A stretch of DNA of 22,390 nt. Source: a virus. The notes below the pieces were generated by a model. It was not told where the DNA came from, ran no database searches, and worked only from the letters and a program-made list of their open reading frames with translations. Below, piece after piece: positions 1 through 7,511 of the stretch. The position numbers and the translations under genes are program-made. Each line of letters begins with the position of its first letter. Positions within the stretch are counted from its first letter, which is position 1. The DNA lies in IMG/VR virus record IMGVR_UViG_3300031885_000129, positions 1 through 22,390 of that record; one strand, 5' to 3'.

Positions 1-486
1 GCCACGGTGACCGTCACCAACATCACGACCGGGGCCTACAAAGCCGCCGTCACCCTCCCCGCCCTCACCGCCGGGCAGATCGTCGCCCTGCGCATCAGCG
101 CCGTGGTCGAGGGCAGGCCTGGGACCGACATCGTCTGGCAGGACAGCGCCGACACCTATCGCACCAGCGACGTCTATACCGTCGTTGACGACATCGGCGG
201 CGACCTCGGCGAACCCGTGCTGGCGACTCTCAGTGCCGACATCGCCGCAATCAAGGCTGAGACTGCCGACATCATCGTGGATACCGGCACGACGCTGGAC
301 GCGGCTTTGACGCTGGTTCTCAAGCTGCTACGCAACAAAGTGACCACCAATCCTACGACTGGTGTGATGACGATTTATGCCGACAACGGCAGCGACGTCC
401 TCTACACCGCGAACGTGTACGAAGACGTGGCCGGCAGCGTGCCCTTCGACGGCAGCGGGGCCAACAGGCGCGACCGGCTCGCATAA
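1..486 (+). CDS. Phage tail-associated protein, 5'-truncated by window edge
   Basis: The reading frame is open from base 1, so the gene very likely begins upstream; the GTG at 7 is the first start-like codon but has no visible ribosome site. About 161 residues are present. The first ~60 residues look like the end of a beta-rich domain (alternating T/V/A strands, DIVWQD motif). A helix follows at about residues 75-110 (LATLSADIAAIKAETADI), then a C-terminal beta segment with KLLRNKVTTNPTTGVMTIYA and YEDVAGSVPFDGSGANRRDR. That C-terminal pattern is one I recognise from the ends of many phage structural or tail-fibre-locus proteins; the function is not established. The next gene starts one base after the TAA stop (TAAATG) with no clear Shine-Dalgarno, suggesting translational coupling. 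Composition is GC-rich (45 of 60 bases at 61-120), like the last gene of the window. A receptor-binding or fibre role is inference. Confidence 0.7.
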   Translation, partial: ATVTVTNITTGAYKAAVTLPALTAGQIVALRISAVVEGRPGTDIVWQDSADTYRTSDVYTVVDDIGGDLGEPVLATLSADIAAIKAETADIIVDTGTTLDAALTLVLKLLRNKVTTNPTTGVMTIYADNGSDVLYTANVYEDVAGSVPFDGSGANRRDRLA

Positions 487-3400
487 ATGAGCGACCTCGT
501 CCTCAAGGGACTTGGCGGTCGCAACGATGCCCTCGTAACAGGGGGCCTTGGCGCGTCCGAGGGGGCGGCGGCTACTCCGTACACCGCCGATATCACGGGT
601 TCCGCTGCGCTTGTCGCAGCTCTGACGGGGAGCACTACAGGGTCGGCTGCGCTCGTCGCGGCTCTGCTCGCCAGTACTACCGGCTCGGCCAGTCTACTCG
701 GGGCCAAGGTCGCCGATACGGACGGCTCGGCCAAGCTCGTCGCTTGGGGTGTCGGGGCTGAGGACACGTTCGGCTCTGCCAGCCTACTCGCCGCGAACAT
801 CTCAGATACCGACGGCGCGGCTCTGTTGGTCGTACCGCGCGCGGAAGACACCGACGGCGCGGCCACGCTCAGTGAACCCGTTACGCCTGCCGATACAGAC
901 GGCTCAGCGGTCCTTCAAGAGCTGCGCGATGCAATCACTTGGGGCTCAGCCTCTCTCGCCACCATGTTCGCGCCCGATACAGAGGGCTCTGCCGTTCTCA
1001 TCGCCGACCTTACGGGCGACACGTCGGGCGCGGCCTCGCTCATGGCAGCCCGTACCAGCGAAGTCGTCGTCTCGCGCCCGAACGTCGTTACCAACCCGCG
1101 CGGGGCGGTCGACTCTACGGGCTGGGATATCAACGCGGAACGTGTCACCTCAATCCCCGGCATCAGTATCCCCGGCGGGACGGCTATCCACTCGTCCGAT
1201 TGGCTTGGGTCACCCATCTACCCGGTCTTCTGGCCGCTACCCGACGGCGTGGTGGGCGGCGATTGGGTCTTCGTCCAGTTCGACCTCTACGTGGGCGGTG
1301 GCGTCGCCGCCGACGAGTGCTCCGTCTACTACCAGTTCGCGGGGCCTGACTCGACGTTCCTCATCGGCTCTGTGTCCGCTCCGGTCACGGGCTTCCAGAA
1401 CTACTCGTTCTGCGCGCAGCTCGGTATAGGCGAAACGGGCATCAGCGCCTTCTTCACGCCGCAGGAAGACGTGCCCGGCGGGGCTGACGCCGCAGAACTG
1501 TACGTCACCAATGTCCTCGTCGAAGCCGGCGTGGAGGGGGAGCTGCCCGCTCCCTACGTCGAATCGTCAGTCACCGACCCGTGGGGCTCCGCCAGTCTGC
1601 AAGCCGTGTGGACCGCCGACGTAGACGGCTCGGCGGTCCTCATCGCGGCGCTGGAGGACGACACCGAGGGCGCGGTCTCTCTTGCCACTTCTGAGAGTGC
1701 CGACACGACGGGTGCCGCGTCCCTGAGAGCCACGCTGACTGCCGACACCGACGGTTCCGCTGTTCTTGTCGTGGCGCTCATTGCGGACACTACCGGCTCG
1801 GCCTCCCTGCTCGGCGCTTATGCAGCGGATACAGAGGGCTCTGCCGTCCTCGTTGCGACTCTTGTCGCAGGCACTTCCGGCTCCGCCTCGCTACTCGGAG
1901 CCAAGACTGAGGACACCACGGGCGCTGCCTCGCTGCTTGAGAGCAAGACGGCGGACACGTCCGGGTCGGCTGCGCTCGTCGCCGCTTGCGATGCCGACAC
2001 ATCGGGCTCGGCTGTACTGGTCGCTACTCTGACAGACGATACGGACGGCTCGGGCGTTCTCCTCGCCCTCTTGACAGCCGACACCACGGGGGCTGCCTCG
2101 CTACTCGCTGCCGTAGACGGAGACACGACGGGTGCGGCGGCTCTCGTCGCCGCCAGAACAAGAGATACGGACGGCTCGGCGGTCATCAGCGATTTCGTGC
2201 CCGGCGACACGACGGGTTCTGCTTCTCTGCGCGCCTCCGTGACGGCAGACATCACGGGTGATGCGTCTCTGGCCGTGAGACAGACTGAAGACACGGATGG
2301 CTCGGCCTCCTTGCAAGCCTCACGAGCTGCTGACGTTGAAGGGGCTGCGACGCTCGCTTTGCCAGCCACTTCTGACGTCTCTGGGTCTGCTGCCCTTATG
2401 GCTGTTCTCGCGGGGGACACAGAAGGCTCTGTGGTCCTATGTGCTTCCCTTACATCCACCGTAGACGGCTCGGCCATCCTACTTGCACTCAGAGTCGCGG
2501 ACACAGACGGTTCGGCTAAGCTTGCCACTATCGGGGAGGGAGCTGAAGACACTACAGGTTCGGCTAGTCTACGTGGTATGAAGACGTCCGATACGGGAGG
2601 CTCTTCCGCGGTAGCCGAGCAGAGAACTGAGGGTGTCGGCGGTGCCGCTTCGTTGGCTCTGCAAGAAGCAGAAGGCCCAGACGGCTCTGCCAGCCTACAA
2701 GCTGCATGTACTTTTGATACGGAAGGCTCTGCTGTCTTAGCTTCATTGCAGGACGAAGACGTATCAGGTTCTGCTGCTCTCATAGCGTCATGTACGGATA
2801 ACGTTAGCGGATCGGCTACACTCGCCAAGCCTCAGACTTCCGACATTGACGGCTCGGCTACACTACTTGTTTTAAGGGCTGCTAGTACTAGTGGCTCAGT
2901 AGTACTCCGAGCTTCATTGACGAGTGATACCGAGGGTGTTGCAATACTCGCTGAGACAACTCTCTGTGACACGGATGGTACTGCAGCCCTATGTACTTCG
3001 CAAGCGAATGATATAGAGGGTACTGCAGTACTCCTAAACCAGTTCACAGACGATACTGATGGGTCTTCTACTCTAGCCTCACAGAAGACTGGCAGTACAG
3101 ATGGCTCGGCAAGATTGCAAGCCCCTTATACCTCCGGCACTATAGGCTCAGCAGCCCTATGTTCACTACAATTTGCAAATACCTCTGGATCTGCAAGCCT
3201 CGCCGCCTCGAATGCCTGCGATACCACCGGCTCAGCAACTGTACTTGCCCCACGCGACCTGATTACTTTCGGTTCAGCCACTTTGGCAAGTCCTCAGACC
3301 TCTGATGCATCTGGTTCAGCAAGCTTGCGTGGAGAAAGGGTTGAGAGTACTAGCGGTTCTGCTTCATTACAGGTTGCTCGTATTGATACCGTAACAGGTT

Positions 3401-4353
3401 CTGCCGTCCTTCATGTTCTTGGAATCTCTGATACTGAGGGATCTGCTTCGTTACGTGGCGGTAAGGCTGATGGTTGTACTGGATCTGCTGCCCTTGCAGC
3501 ACCTCAAACAGATGATGTAAGTGGTGCAGCGAGCCTTCAAGGAGCTCTTACTCAGGACGTAGAGGGCTCTGCAAAGCTGGCAACTATAGGTATTGGTGCC
3601 GAAGATGTTATTGGTTCGGCTTCCTTACGGGCATCGAATACCAGTAGCACAACAGGTTCTGCATGCCTCGCATCTCTAGAAACTCATGATACGTCCGGTG
3701 GAGCTGCACTAGCTTCGAACAAGATAGACGATTCTAGCGGCTCTGCGACCCTTTTTGTAGTACTCCGCCGAGACGTTGAAGGGTCTGCGGCAATTAGCTC
3801 CAACAAGACCTCAAATACTAACGGCTCTGCTAGCCTGCAAGGGCCTAAGTTCGGTAACACTCCTGGAGATGCTTCTCTTGCATCGATAGTTGCTACAGAT
3901 ACTACAGGTTCCGCGAGCATACGCGCCTCTCTTAAGGCTAATACGCAGGGTTCAGCGGCTCTCAAAGCTTATCGACTTGCCTCTGTCGATGGCTCGGCCA
4001 GTCTCCAACAACATTGTACTAGTACCACTCCTGGTTCGGGTGTATTGGTATCCGTACCTACTTCTGACACTCAAGGGTCTGCTGCATTGCAGGCGTCTCG
4101 TACCCATGATACGATTGGTGCTGCTAGCCTATCTAGGCAAAATATCGAGGGTGTCGAGGGTAGTGCATCCCTCGCCCTAAAGGATGTTGCCAATACCATA
4201 GGCTCGGCAGTACTATTGATACAAATTGTAGGTACTTATCATGCACACGAAATGCGTACTTCATGGCACCCTGCAGGGATGCGAAGGGGTTGGACTACTG
4301 AAGAGATGCGAACTGGTTGGTCTTATGGGCCATGGAAGAGAGGAAAAGCATGA
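487..4353 (+). CDS. Giant 14-residue-repeat phage surface/fibre protein with embedded jelly-roll domain
   Basis: 1288 residues. Residues 1-33 are a unique N-terminus (LVLKGLGGRND...LVTGGLG). Residues 34-190 hold 11 repeats. Residues 191-362 are a non-repeated beta-rich domain (NVVTNPRG start, TNVLVEAG near its end) resembling the carbohydrate-binding jelly-roll modules of phage tail proteins. Residues 363-1248 hold 63 more repeats, and 1249-1288 is a Met/Trp/Arg-rich tail. The repeat consensus is x-D-T-x-G-S-A-x-L-x-A-x-x-T, 14 residues; Gly is at position 5 in all 74 units and position 9 is aliphatic in all 74. Alternating small and aliphatic residues followed by a polar DTxG turn suggest one beta-strand per unit, so a beta-solenoid or fibrous rod is plausible (inference). 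There is no signal peptide or membrane segment. Its position between tail-type genes and terminase, and the sugar-binding-like domain, suggest a virion surface or adsorption role; exact function unknown. The stop overlaps the next start (ATGA). Confidence 0.85.
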   Translation: MSDLVLKGLGGRNDALVTGGLGASEGAAATPYTADITGSAALVAALTGSTTGSAALVAALLASTTGSASLLGAKVADTDGSAKLVAWGVGAEDTFGSASLLAANISDTDGAALLVVPRAEDTDGAATLSEPVTPADTDGSAVLQELRDAITWGSASLATMFAPDTEGSAVLIADLTGDTSGAASLMAARTSEVVVSRPNVVTNPRGAVDSTGWDINAERVTSIPGISIPGGTAIHSSDWLGSPIYPVFWPLPDGVVGGDWVFVQFDLYVGGGVAADECSVYYQFAGPDSTFLIGSVSAPVTGFQNYSFCAQLGIGETGISAFFTPQEDVPGGADAAELYVTNVLVEAGVEGELPAPYVESSVTDPWGSASLQAVWTADVDGSAVLIAALEDDTEGAVSLATSESADTTGAASLRATLTADTDGSAVLVVALIADTTGSASLLGAYAADTEGSAVLVATLVAGTSGSASLLGAKTEDTTGAASLLESKTADTSGSAALVAACDADTSGSAVLVATLTDDTDGSGVLLALLTADTTGAASLLAAVDGDTTGAAALVAARTRDTDGSAVISDFVPGDTTGSASLRASVTADITGDASLAVRQTEDTDGSASLQASRAADVEGAATLALPATSDVSGSAALMAVLAGDTEGSVVLCASLTSTVDGSAILLALRVADTDGSAKLATIGEGAEDTTGSASLRGMKTSDTGGSSAVAEQRTEGVGGAASLALQEAEGPDGSASLQAACTFDTEGSAVLASLQDEDVSGSAALIASCTDNVSGSATLAKPQTSDIDGSATLLVLRAASTSGSVVLRASLTSDTEGVAILAETTLCDTDGTAALCTSQANDIEGTAVLLNQFTDDTDGSSTLASQKTGSTDGSARLQAPYTSGTIGSAALCSLQFANTSGSASLAASNACDTTGSATVLAPRDLITFGSATLASPQTSDASGSASLRGERVESTSGSASLQVARIDTVTGSAVLHVLGISDTEGSASLRGGKADGCTGSAALAAPQTDDVSGAASLQGALTQDVEGSAKLATIGIGAEDVIGSASLRASNTSSTTGSACLASLETHDTSGGAALASNKIDDSSGSATLFVVLRRDVEGSAAISSNKTSNTNGSASLQGPKFGNTPGDASLASIVATDTTGSASIRASLKANTQGSAALKAYRLASVDGSASLQQHCTSTTPGSGVLVSVPTSDTQGSAALQASRTHDTIGAASLSRQNIEGVEGSASLALKDVANTIGSAVLLIQIVGTYHAHEMRTSWHPAGMRRGWTTEEMRTGWSYGPWKRGKA
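586..1056 (+). repeat. First block of 14-residue (42-nt) repeats, 11 units
   Basis: Eleven tandem units precede the jelly-roll domain. Most are 42 nt. Unit 4 has 16 residues (712-759) and unit 7 has 15. Units are conserved in protein but use varied codons (Gly-Ser is written ggctcg, ggctct, ggttcc and others), so DNA copies are not identical. This is a coding repeat and not a CRISPR array: no spacer/repeat alternation is present. Confidence 0.9.
1057..1572 (+). other. Jelly-roll/carbohydrate-binding-like domain inserted in the repeat array
   Basis: Residues 191-362 of the repeat protein. The segment lacks the repeat, is rich in Trp/Tyr/Phe, and has the order seen in phage jelly-roll modules: NVVTNPRG at the start, a paired-strand region GDWVFVQFDLYVGGG, then AELYVTNVLVEAG and a closing PAPYVESS. 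This matches my memory of CBM-like domains in phage tail proteins; sugar binding itself is inference. Repeat units on both sides stay in register with the domain. Confidence 0.6.
1573..4230 (+). repeat. Second block of 14-residue repeats, 63 units
   Basis: Sixty-three tandem units (units 12-74), all 14 residues except units 34 (2497-2544) and 59 (3553-3600), which have 16. Units 16-17 and 18-19 (1741-1824 and 1825-1908) look like a duplicated 28-residue pair. Cysteine appears mostly in the later units. GC content falls along the block: 39 of 60 bases at 1801-1860, 35 at 2401-2460, 29 at 2701-2760, 26 at 3001-3060. Confidence 0.9.
4249..4329 (+). repeat. Nine-residue Met-Arg-Trp mini-repeats at the C-terminus of the repeat protein
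   Basis: Three consecutive 9-residue units, EMRTSWHPA, GMRRGWTTE and EMRTGWSYG, are followed by PWKRGKA. The chemistry (basic, tryptophan-rich) differs sharply from the neutral solenoid-like array before it, so this is a separate C-terminal element, perhaps an anchor to another virion part (inference). Confidence 0.75.
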
Positions 4354-4670
4354 GCTTGAGCCTTGAGATGCCTGCAATAGCTGTTGAGTACTTAAAGGTG
4401 CCTATTATCGCAGAGAAGGCTGGGGTCACTTACAATCCAACATCAGACCCCGTATCATTTGCTTTCTCGTTAACAAACAGCGCCGTTGGATTGTCATGGC
4501 GTGCCGGTAGTTGGGAGACCGTAACCCGTCCTGATGGCGATATCGAGTACGTAGCTCGTTGTCTGATGCCTGGAACTCTAGCTGTCGGACCGTATGTAAC
4601 TTGGATTAAGATTGTTGATGCCCCTGAAACCCTTATAGCCTTTCGTGTTGGCATCCTACACCTGGTTTAA
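4350..4670 (+). CDS. Small conserved phage protein upstream of terminase
   Basis: 106 residues from the ATG at 4350, which overlaps the previous stop (ATGA) and sits behind AGAGAGG. An earlier in-frame ATG at 4317 is less likely. The sequence is a compact beta-rich domain: EMPAIAVEYLKVPI, then NPTSDPVSFAFSL, WRAGSWETV, VARCLMPG, GPYVTWIKIVDAPE, ending in VGILHLV. I recognise this layout (NPT-D-V-FAF ... ARCL..PG ... GPYV-W-KI-D-PE) from small uncharacterised proteins common in tail/fibre loci of actinobacterial and other siphoviruses. It has no helix-turn-helix, so it is not a convincing small terminase. Its stop overlaps the terminase start by one base (TAATG). A minor structural role is inference. 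Confidence 0.75.
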   Translation: MSLSLEMPAIAVEYLKVPIIAEKAGVTYNPTSDPVSFAFSLTNSAVGLSWRAGSWETVTRPDGDIEYVARCLMPGTLAVGPYVTWIKIVDAPETLIAFRVGILHLV

Positions 4671-6079
4671 TGATGCCTCAAATCCTACAAGACGTCCAGA
4701 TAGACGATCCTCTCCTGCAGGCGAAGCTTACGCCTGCAGGCCTGGCAAAATATCACTCCGAGAATCGTTGGAAGCTGTATACGCACCTGCAGGTCGTCAA
4801 TCGTAAGCTAGTTGAGGTAGGTGCAGGCAGATTAAGGCGATTAATGGTATTTATGCCTCCTAGACACGGCAAAAGTGAGCTGATTTCACACTATTTCCCT
4901 GCATGGATCCTGGGAAATTGGCCCTACAAACACGTAATTTTGGCCTCATATGAGGCGGATTTCGCCGAGTCTTGGGGTAGAAAAGCACGTGATGTGTTGA
5001 GTTCTGTGGGCGAGGAAGTCTTCGGAGTAACGGTTGACAACAGGCAAAGTGCTGCTAAATCCTGGGCGGTTACTCAGGGTGGAAGCATGAATACTGCTGG
5101 TGTTGGCGGTCCAATGACAGGAAAGGGCGCACATATCCTGGTAATTGATGACCCCGTAAAGAACTTCGAAGAAGCTATGTCCCCCACGGCTCGTAAGAGG
5201 GCCTGGGAATGGTGGCAATCTGTGGCCTATACCCGTCTCGAACCTGGGGCAGCTGCGGTCATTATGATGACGCGTTGGCACGAAGACGATCTAGGTGGGA
5301 GAATCCTAGCCGAGTCTGACGAGACGTGGGAAATTGTTGAGATGCCCGCGATTGCAGATACAGATCCTGATCCTATTGGGAGGGAAATTGGGCAGGCTTT
5401 ATGCCCTCAGAGGTATACTGAAAAAGACTTTGAACGCATTCGCAACTCAGTGGGCAAGTACGTATGGCAATCCCTATACCAACAGAAACCGAGTGCATTT
5501 GAGGGCTCGATCATCATGCGTAAATGGTGGAGCTACTACGTACGCGAAACCCTCCCTAAGAGCTTTGATGAGCTTATTCAAAGCTGGGATATGACCTTTA
5601 AGGATACGAAGCAGTCCGACTTTGTCGTAGGACAGGTTTGGGGGCGGCGTAAGGCAAACAGGTATCTACTGGATCAAGTTCGTGATCGTATGACCTTTAC
5701 TCAGACACAGCGTGCTGTGGAAGCCTTAACTAAAAAGTGGCCACTTGCCCGCAGGAAAATCGTTGAAGCCAAAGCGAATGGGCCAGCGGTCATTGATTCT
5801 CTAGCGAGCACCGTTCCTGGTCTTATACCCTTTGATCCAAAGGATAGTAAAGAAGCCCGGGTCTTCGCCGTGACTCCCAACATAGAATCCGGTAATATAT
5901 GGATACCACACACGAACATCGCCACGTTCGACGTCCAGGAATTCGTCGATGAATGCGCACGTTTTCCTACGGGGATGCATGACGACCAGGTCGATGCAAT
6001 GACGCAAGCTCTCCTATACTGGGAAGAGAATAACATGAAGGCCACTGACCTGCTCTCAGTGTGGGAGGAGGACGAATGA
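4670..6079 (+). CDS. terL: Terminase large subunit (packaging ATPase and nuclease)
   Basis: 469 residues, a normal length. The N-terminal ATPase has Walker A PPRHGKS (63-69), Walker B HILVIDDP (155-162, Asp160/Asp161) and the coupling segment MMTRWHEDD (199-207). The C-terminal RNase H-like nuclease has acidic residues Asp307 (SWDMTF), Glu366 (IVEAKANG) and Asp438/Asp439/Asp442 (HDDQVDAM). This fits the TIGR01630/Terminase_6C type of phage terminase. The enzyme translocates genomic DNA through the portal into procapsids and cuts it at the end of packaging. The ATG at 4670 overlaps the previous stop; a second ATG at 4673 is equally possible. The portal gene overlaps its end. No small terminase gene is visible in the window. 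The 5' end contains a perfect inverted repeat and several CCTGCAGG sites. Confidence 0.96.
   Translation: MMPQILQDVQIDDPLLQAKLTPAGLAKYHSENRWKLYTHLQVVNRKLVEVGAGRLRRLMVFMPPRHGKSELISHYFPAWILGNWPYKHVILASYEADFAESWGRKARDVLSSVGEEVFGVTVDNRQSAAKSWAVTQGGSMNTAGVGGPMTGKGAHILVIDDPVKNFEEAMSPTARKRAWEWWQSVAYTRLEPGAAAVIMMTRWHEDDLGGRILAESDETWEIVEMPAIADTDPDPIGREIGQALCPQRYTEKDFERIRNSVGKYVWQSLYQQKPSAFEGSIIMRKWWSYYVRETLPKSFDELIQSWDMTFKDTKQSDFVVGQVWGRRKANRYLLDQVRDRMTFTQTQRAVEALTKKWPLARRKIVEAKANGPAVIDSLASTVPGLIPFDPKDSKEARVFAVTPNIESGNIWIPHTNIATFDVQEFVDECARFPTGMHDDQVDAMTQALLYWEENNMKATDLLSVWEEDE
4714..4740 (+). repeat. Perfect 10-bp inverted repeat in the start of terL
   Basis: CCTGCAGGCG (4714-4723), a 7-nt spacer AAGCTTA, and CGCCTGCAGG (4731-4740). 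Each arm contains the 8-bp palindrome CCTGCAGG. Two further CCTGCAGG copies lie close by, at 4270-4277 and 4786-4793. There is no U-tract after it, so a terminator is unlikely. A packaging or protein-binding site is speculation. Confidence 0.6.
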
Positions 6080-7509
6080 AGGTTTCTGAGGGAGGTTTTC
6101 TCCATCGCCTCCTAAATAGAGTTGACGTCTCAAAGGCATCTGGCATGCCAGCACAAGCTGCTCCCTATCTCTATAACGTAGAGAGCGTTGGGGACCAGGG
6201 GGTCGGGCCGGCTACTGACACCGAGTCGTACCTTCAACAGTACGGGACCGCAGGATGGGTCTACATCTGTGGAAATCGCGTTGCAAAGAAGTGTGCGAGT
6301 ACTGATTTCGCCCTCTTCACGACCGATTCCGAGGGGACAAAGCAGTATGTAAAACAGCACGTCTTGCTTGACGTCATGGCTCGACCCAACGACATGATGT
6401 CACAGATGCAGCTACGCATGCTGTTGCACCTTCACATGGAGTTGGCTGGTGAGGCATTTTGGTACATTAACACAAACGTCGTGGGCGGCCCGGCCCAAAT
6501 CTATCCACTGATTCCGTCCTTCATTAAGATTGTCCCTGGTGGCCCTAGAGGCCAAATGATCAAGGGGTATATCTATGACGTAATGGGTCAGATAGTTACC
6601 TTTAAGCCTGAAGAGATTATCCACTTCTTCTATCCCAATCCCGATCCTGGAAACTTCTATCGTGGGGCGTCGCCCCTTTCGGCCTTGCGTTATACGCTTG
6701 CGGCTCATCAGAACGCTGAAATCTACAACTACCAGTTCTTCCGCAATAGTGCTCAGCCTGGTGGGTACCTCTCAACCGACCACTCGTTGGATCGTCAAGA
6801 AGTAAACCGTTTGCGGAGGATGTGGGAGCAGCAACAGCGCGGTCAGAACAACTGGCATAAGGTCGCTGTAGCCACTAACGGTCTCCGCTTCCAAGAAGTT
6901 GGGATCTCCCATAAGGATATGGACTTTGTCAATCAAATGGAGAACGCTCGTGAGACCATTCTGGCTGCTTTTGGTGTTCCCAAGTCACAGGTTGGTCTTG
7001 TTCAAGATGTCAACAAGGCTACCGCACAGTCTGATGAGTCAAACTTCGGAACCCAGACTATTGGTCCTGCACTCGCCAACATCGCGAGTACTCTAAATAC
7101 GTTCCTAATGCCCCTATACGGGGACAGCATCCAATGCGAGTTCTTGAACATCCTTCCACGGGACGAGGCTCTGCTCCTGGAGAAGCACAAGACCTATGTC
7201 ACGACAGCCGTGATGACGATCAACGACGTTCGCAGAGACCTAGGTCTCCCCACCGTGGCTTGGGGCGACGAGCCTATCATCCCTGTGAACTTTGTACCTC
7301 TGCAGGGGCATCCACTTCTTGGTAACAATCCTAATACCGTGGATCCTTCTAAGTCACCTGCTCCTCCTGGAGTGAAAGATCAACCAATTTCAGATAAGCC
7401 TCCTGGTAACGGTAATGGCAATCAGGATCCTGCAGCCAAGGCTTACATAGCGCAAGTAATCCAGGAAATCTATAAAGAAGCCAACCTGGCTAAGAGACTG
7501 GGGATGTGA
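6076..7509 (+). CDS. Portal protein, HK97 family
   Basis: 477 residues from the ATG at 6076, which overlaps the terminase stop (ATGA) and follows a strong GGGAGGAGG at 6063-6071; an in-frame GTG at 6061 lies inside that site and is unlikely. Family signs are the N-terminal helix GWVYICGNRVAKKCAS (about residues 60-75), the GEAFWYINTN strand region, LSALRYTLAAHQNAEIYN near the middle, and a C-terminal AVMTINDVRRDLGLP segment (about 377-391) typical of PF04860 portals. The last ~55 residues are Pro/Gly/Asn-rich (about 424-455) and then helical. The portal forms the dodecameric ring at one capsid vertex, docks the terminase and later the neck. The gene order terminase-portal-protease-capsid is the classic HK97 order. 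Confidence 0.95.
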   Translation: MKVSEGGFLHRLLNRVDVSKASGMPAQAAPYLYNVESVGDQGVGPATDTESYLQQYGTAGWVYICGNRVAKKCASTDFALFTTDSEGTKQYVKQHVLLDVMARPNDMMSQMQLRMLLHLHMELAGEAFWYINTNVVGGPAQIYPLIPSFIKIVPGGPRGQMIKGYIYDVMGQIVTFKPEEIIHFFYPNPDPGNFYRGASPLSALRYTLAAHQNAEIYNYQFFRNSAQPGGYLSTDHSLDRQEVNRLRRMWEQQQRGQNNWHKVAVATNGLRFQEVGISHKDMDFVNQMENARETILAAFGVPKSQVGLVQDVNKATAQSDESNFGTQTIGPALANIASTLNTFLMPLYGDSIQCEFLNILPRDEALLLEKHKTYVTTAVMTINDVRRDLGLPTVAWGDEPIIPVNFVPLQGHPLLGNNPNTVDPSKSPAPPGVKDQPISDKPPGNGNGNQDPAAKAYIAQVIQEIYKEANLAKRLGM

Positions 7510-7511
7510 TC

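Noticed and set aside
1818-2828. 336-codon antisense open frame over the repeat array (and a similar one at 402-866)
   Set aside because: It mirrors the 42-nt repeat of the sense gene (antisense SAEPSV-type repeats), has no ribosome site, and exists because the repeated Gly-Ser-Ala codons avoid stops on the other strand.
586-4230. CRISPR array suggested by regular short repeats
   Set aside because: The period is 42 nt with no constant repeat/variable spacer split, the units are protein-conserved rather than DNA-identical, and one long reading frame covers all of them.
4317-4349. Longer start for the small protein before terL
   Set aside because: The ATG at 4350 has a better ribosome site and the common ATGA coupling, and the family-like sequence starts there.
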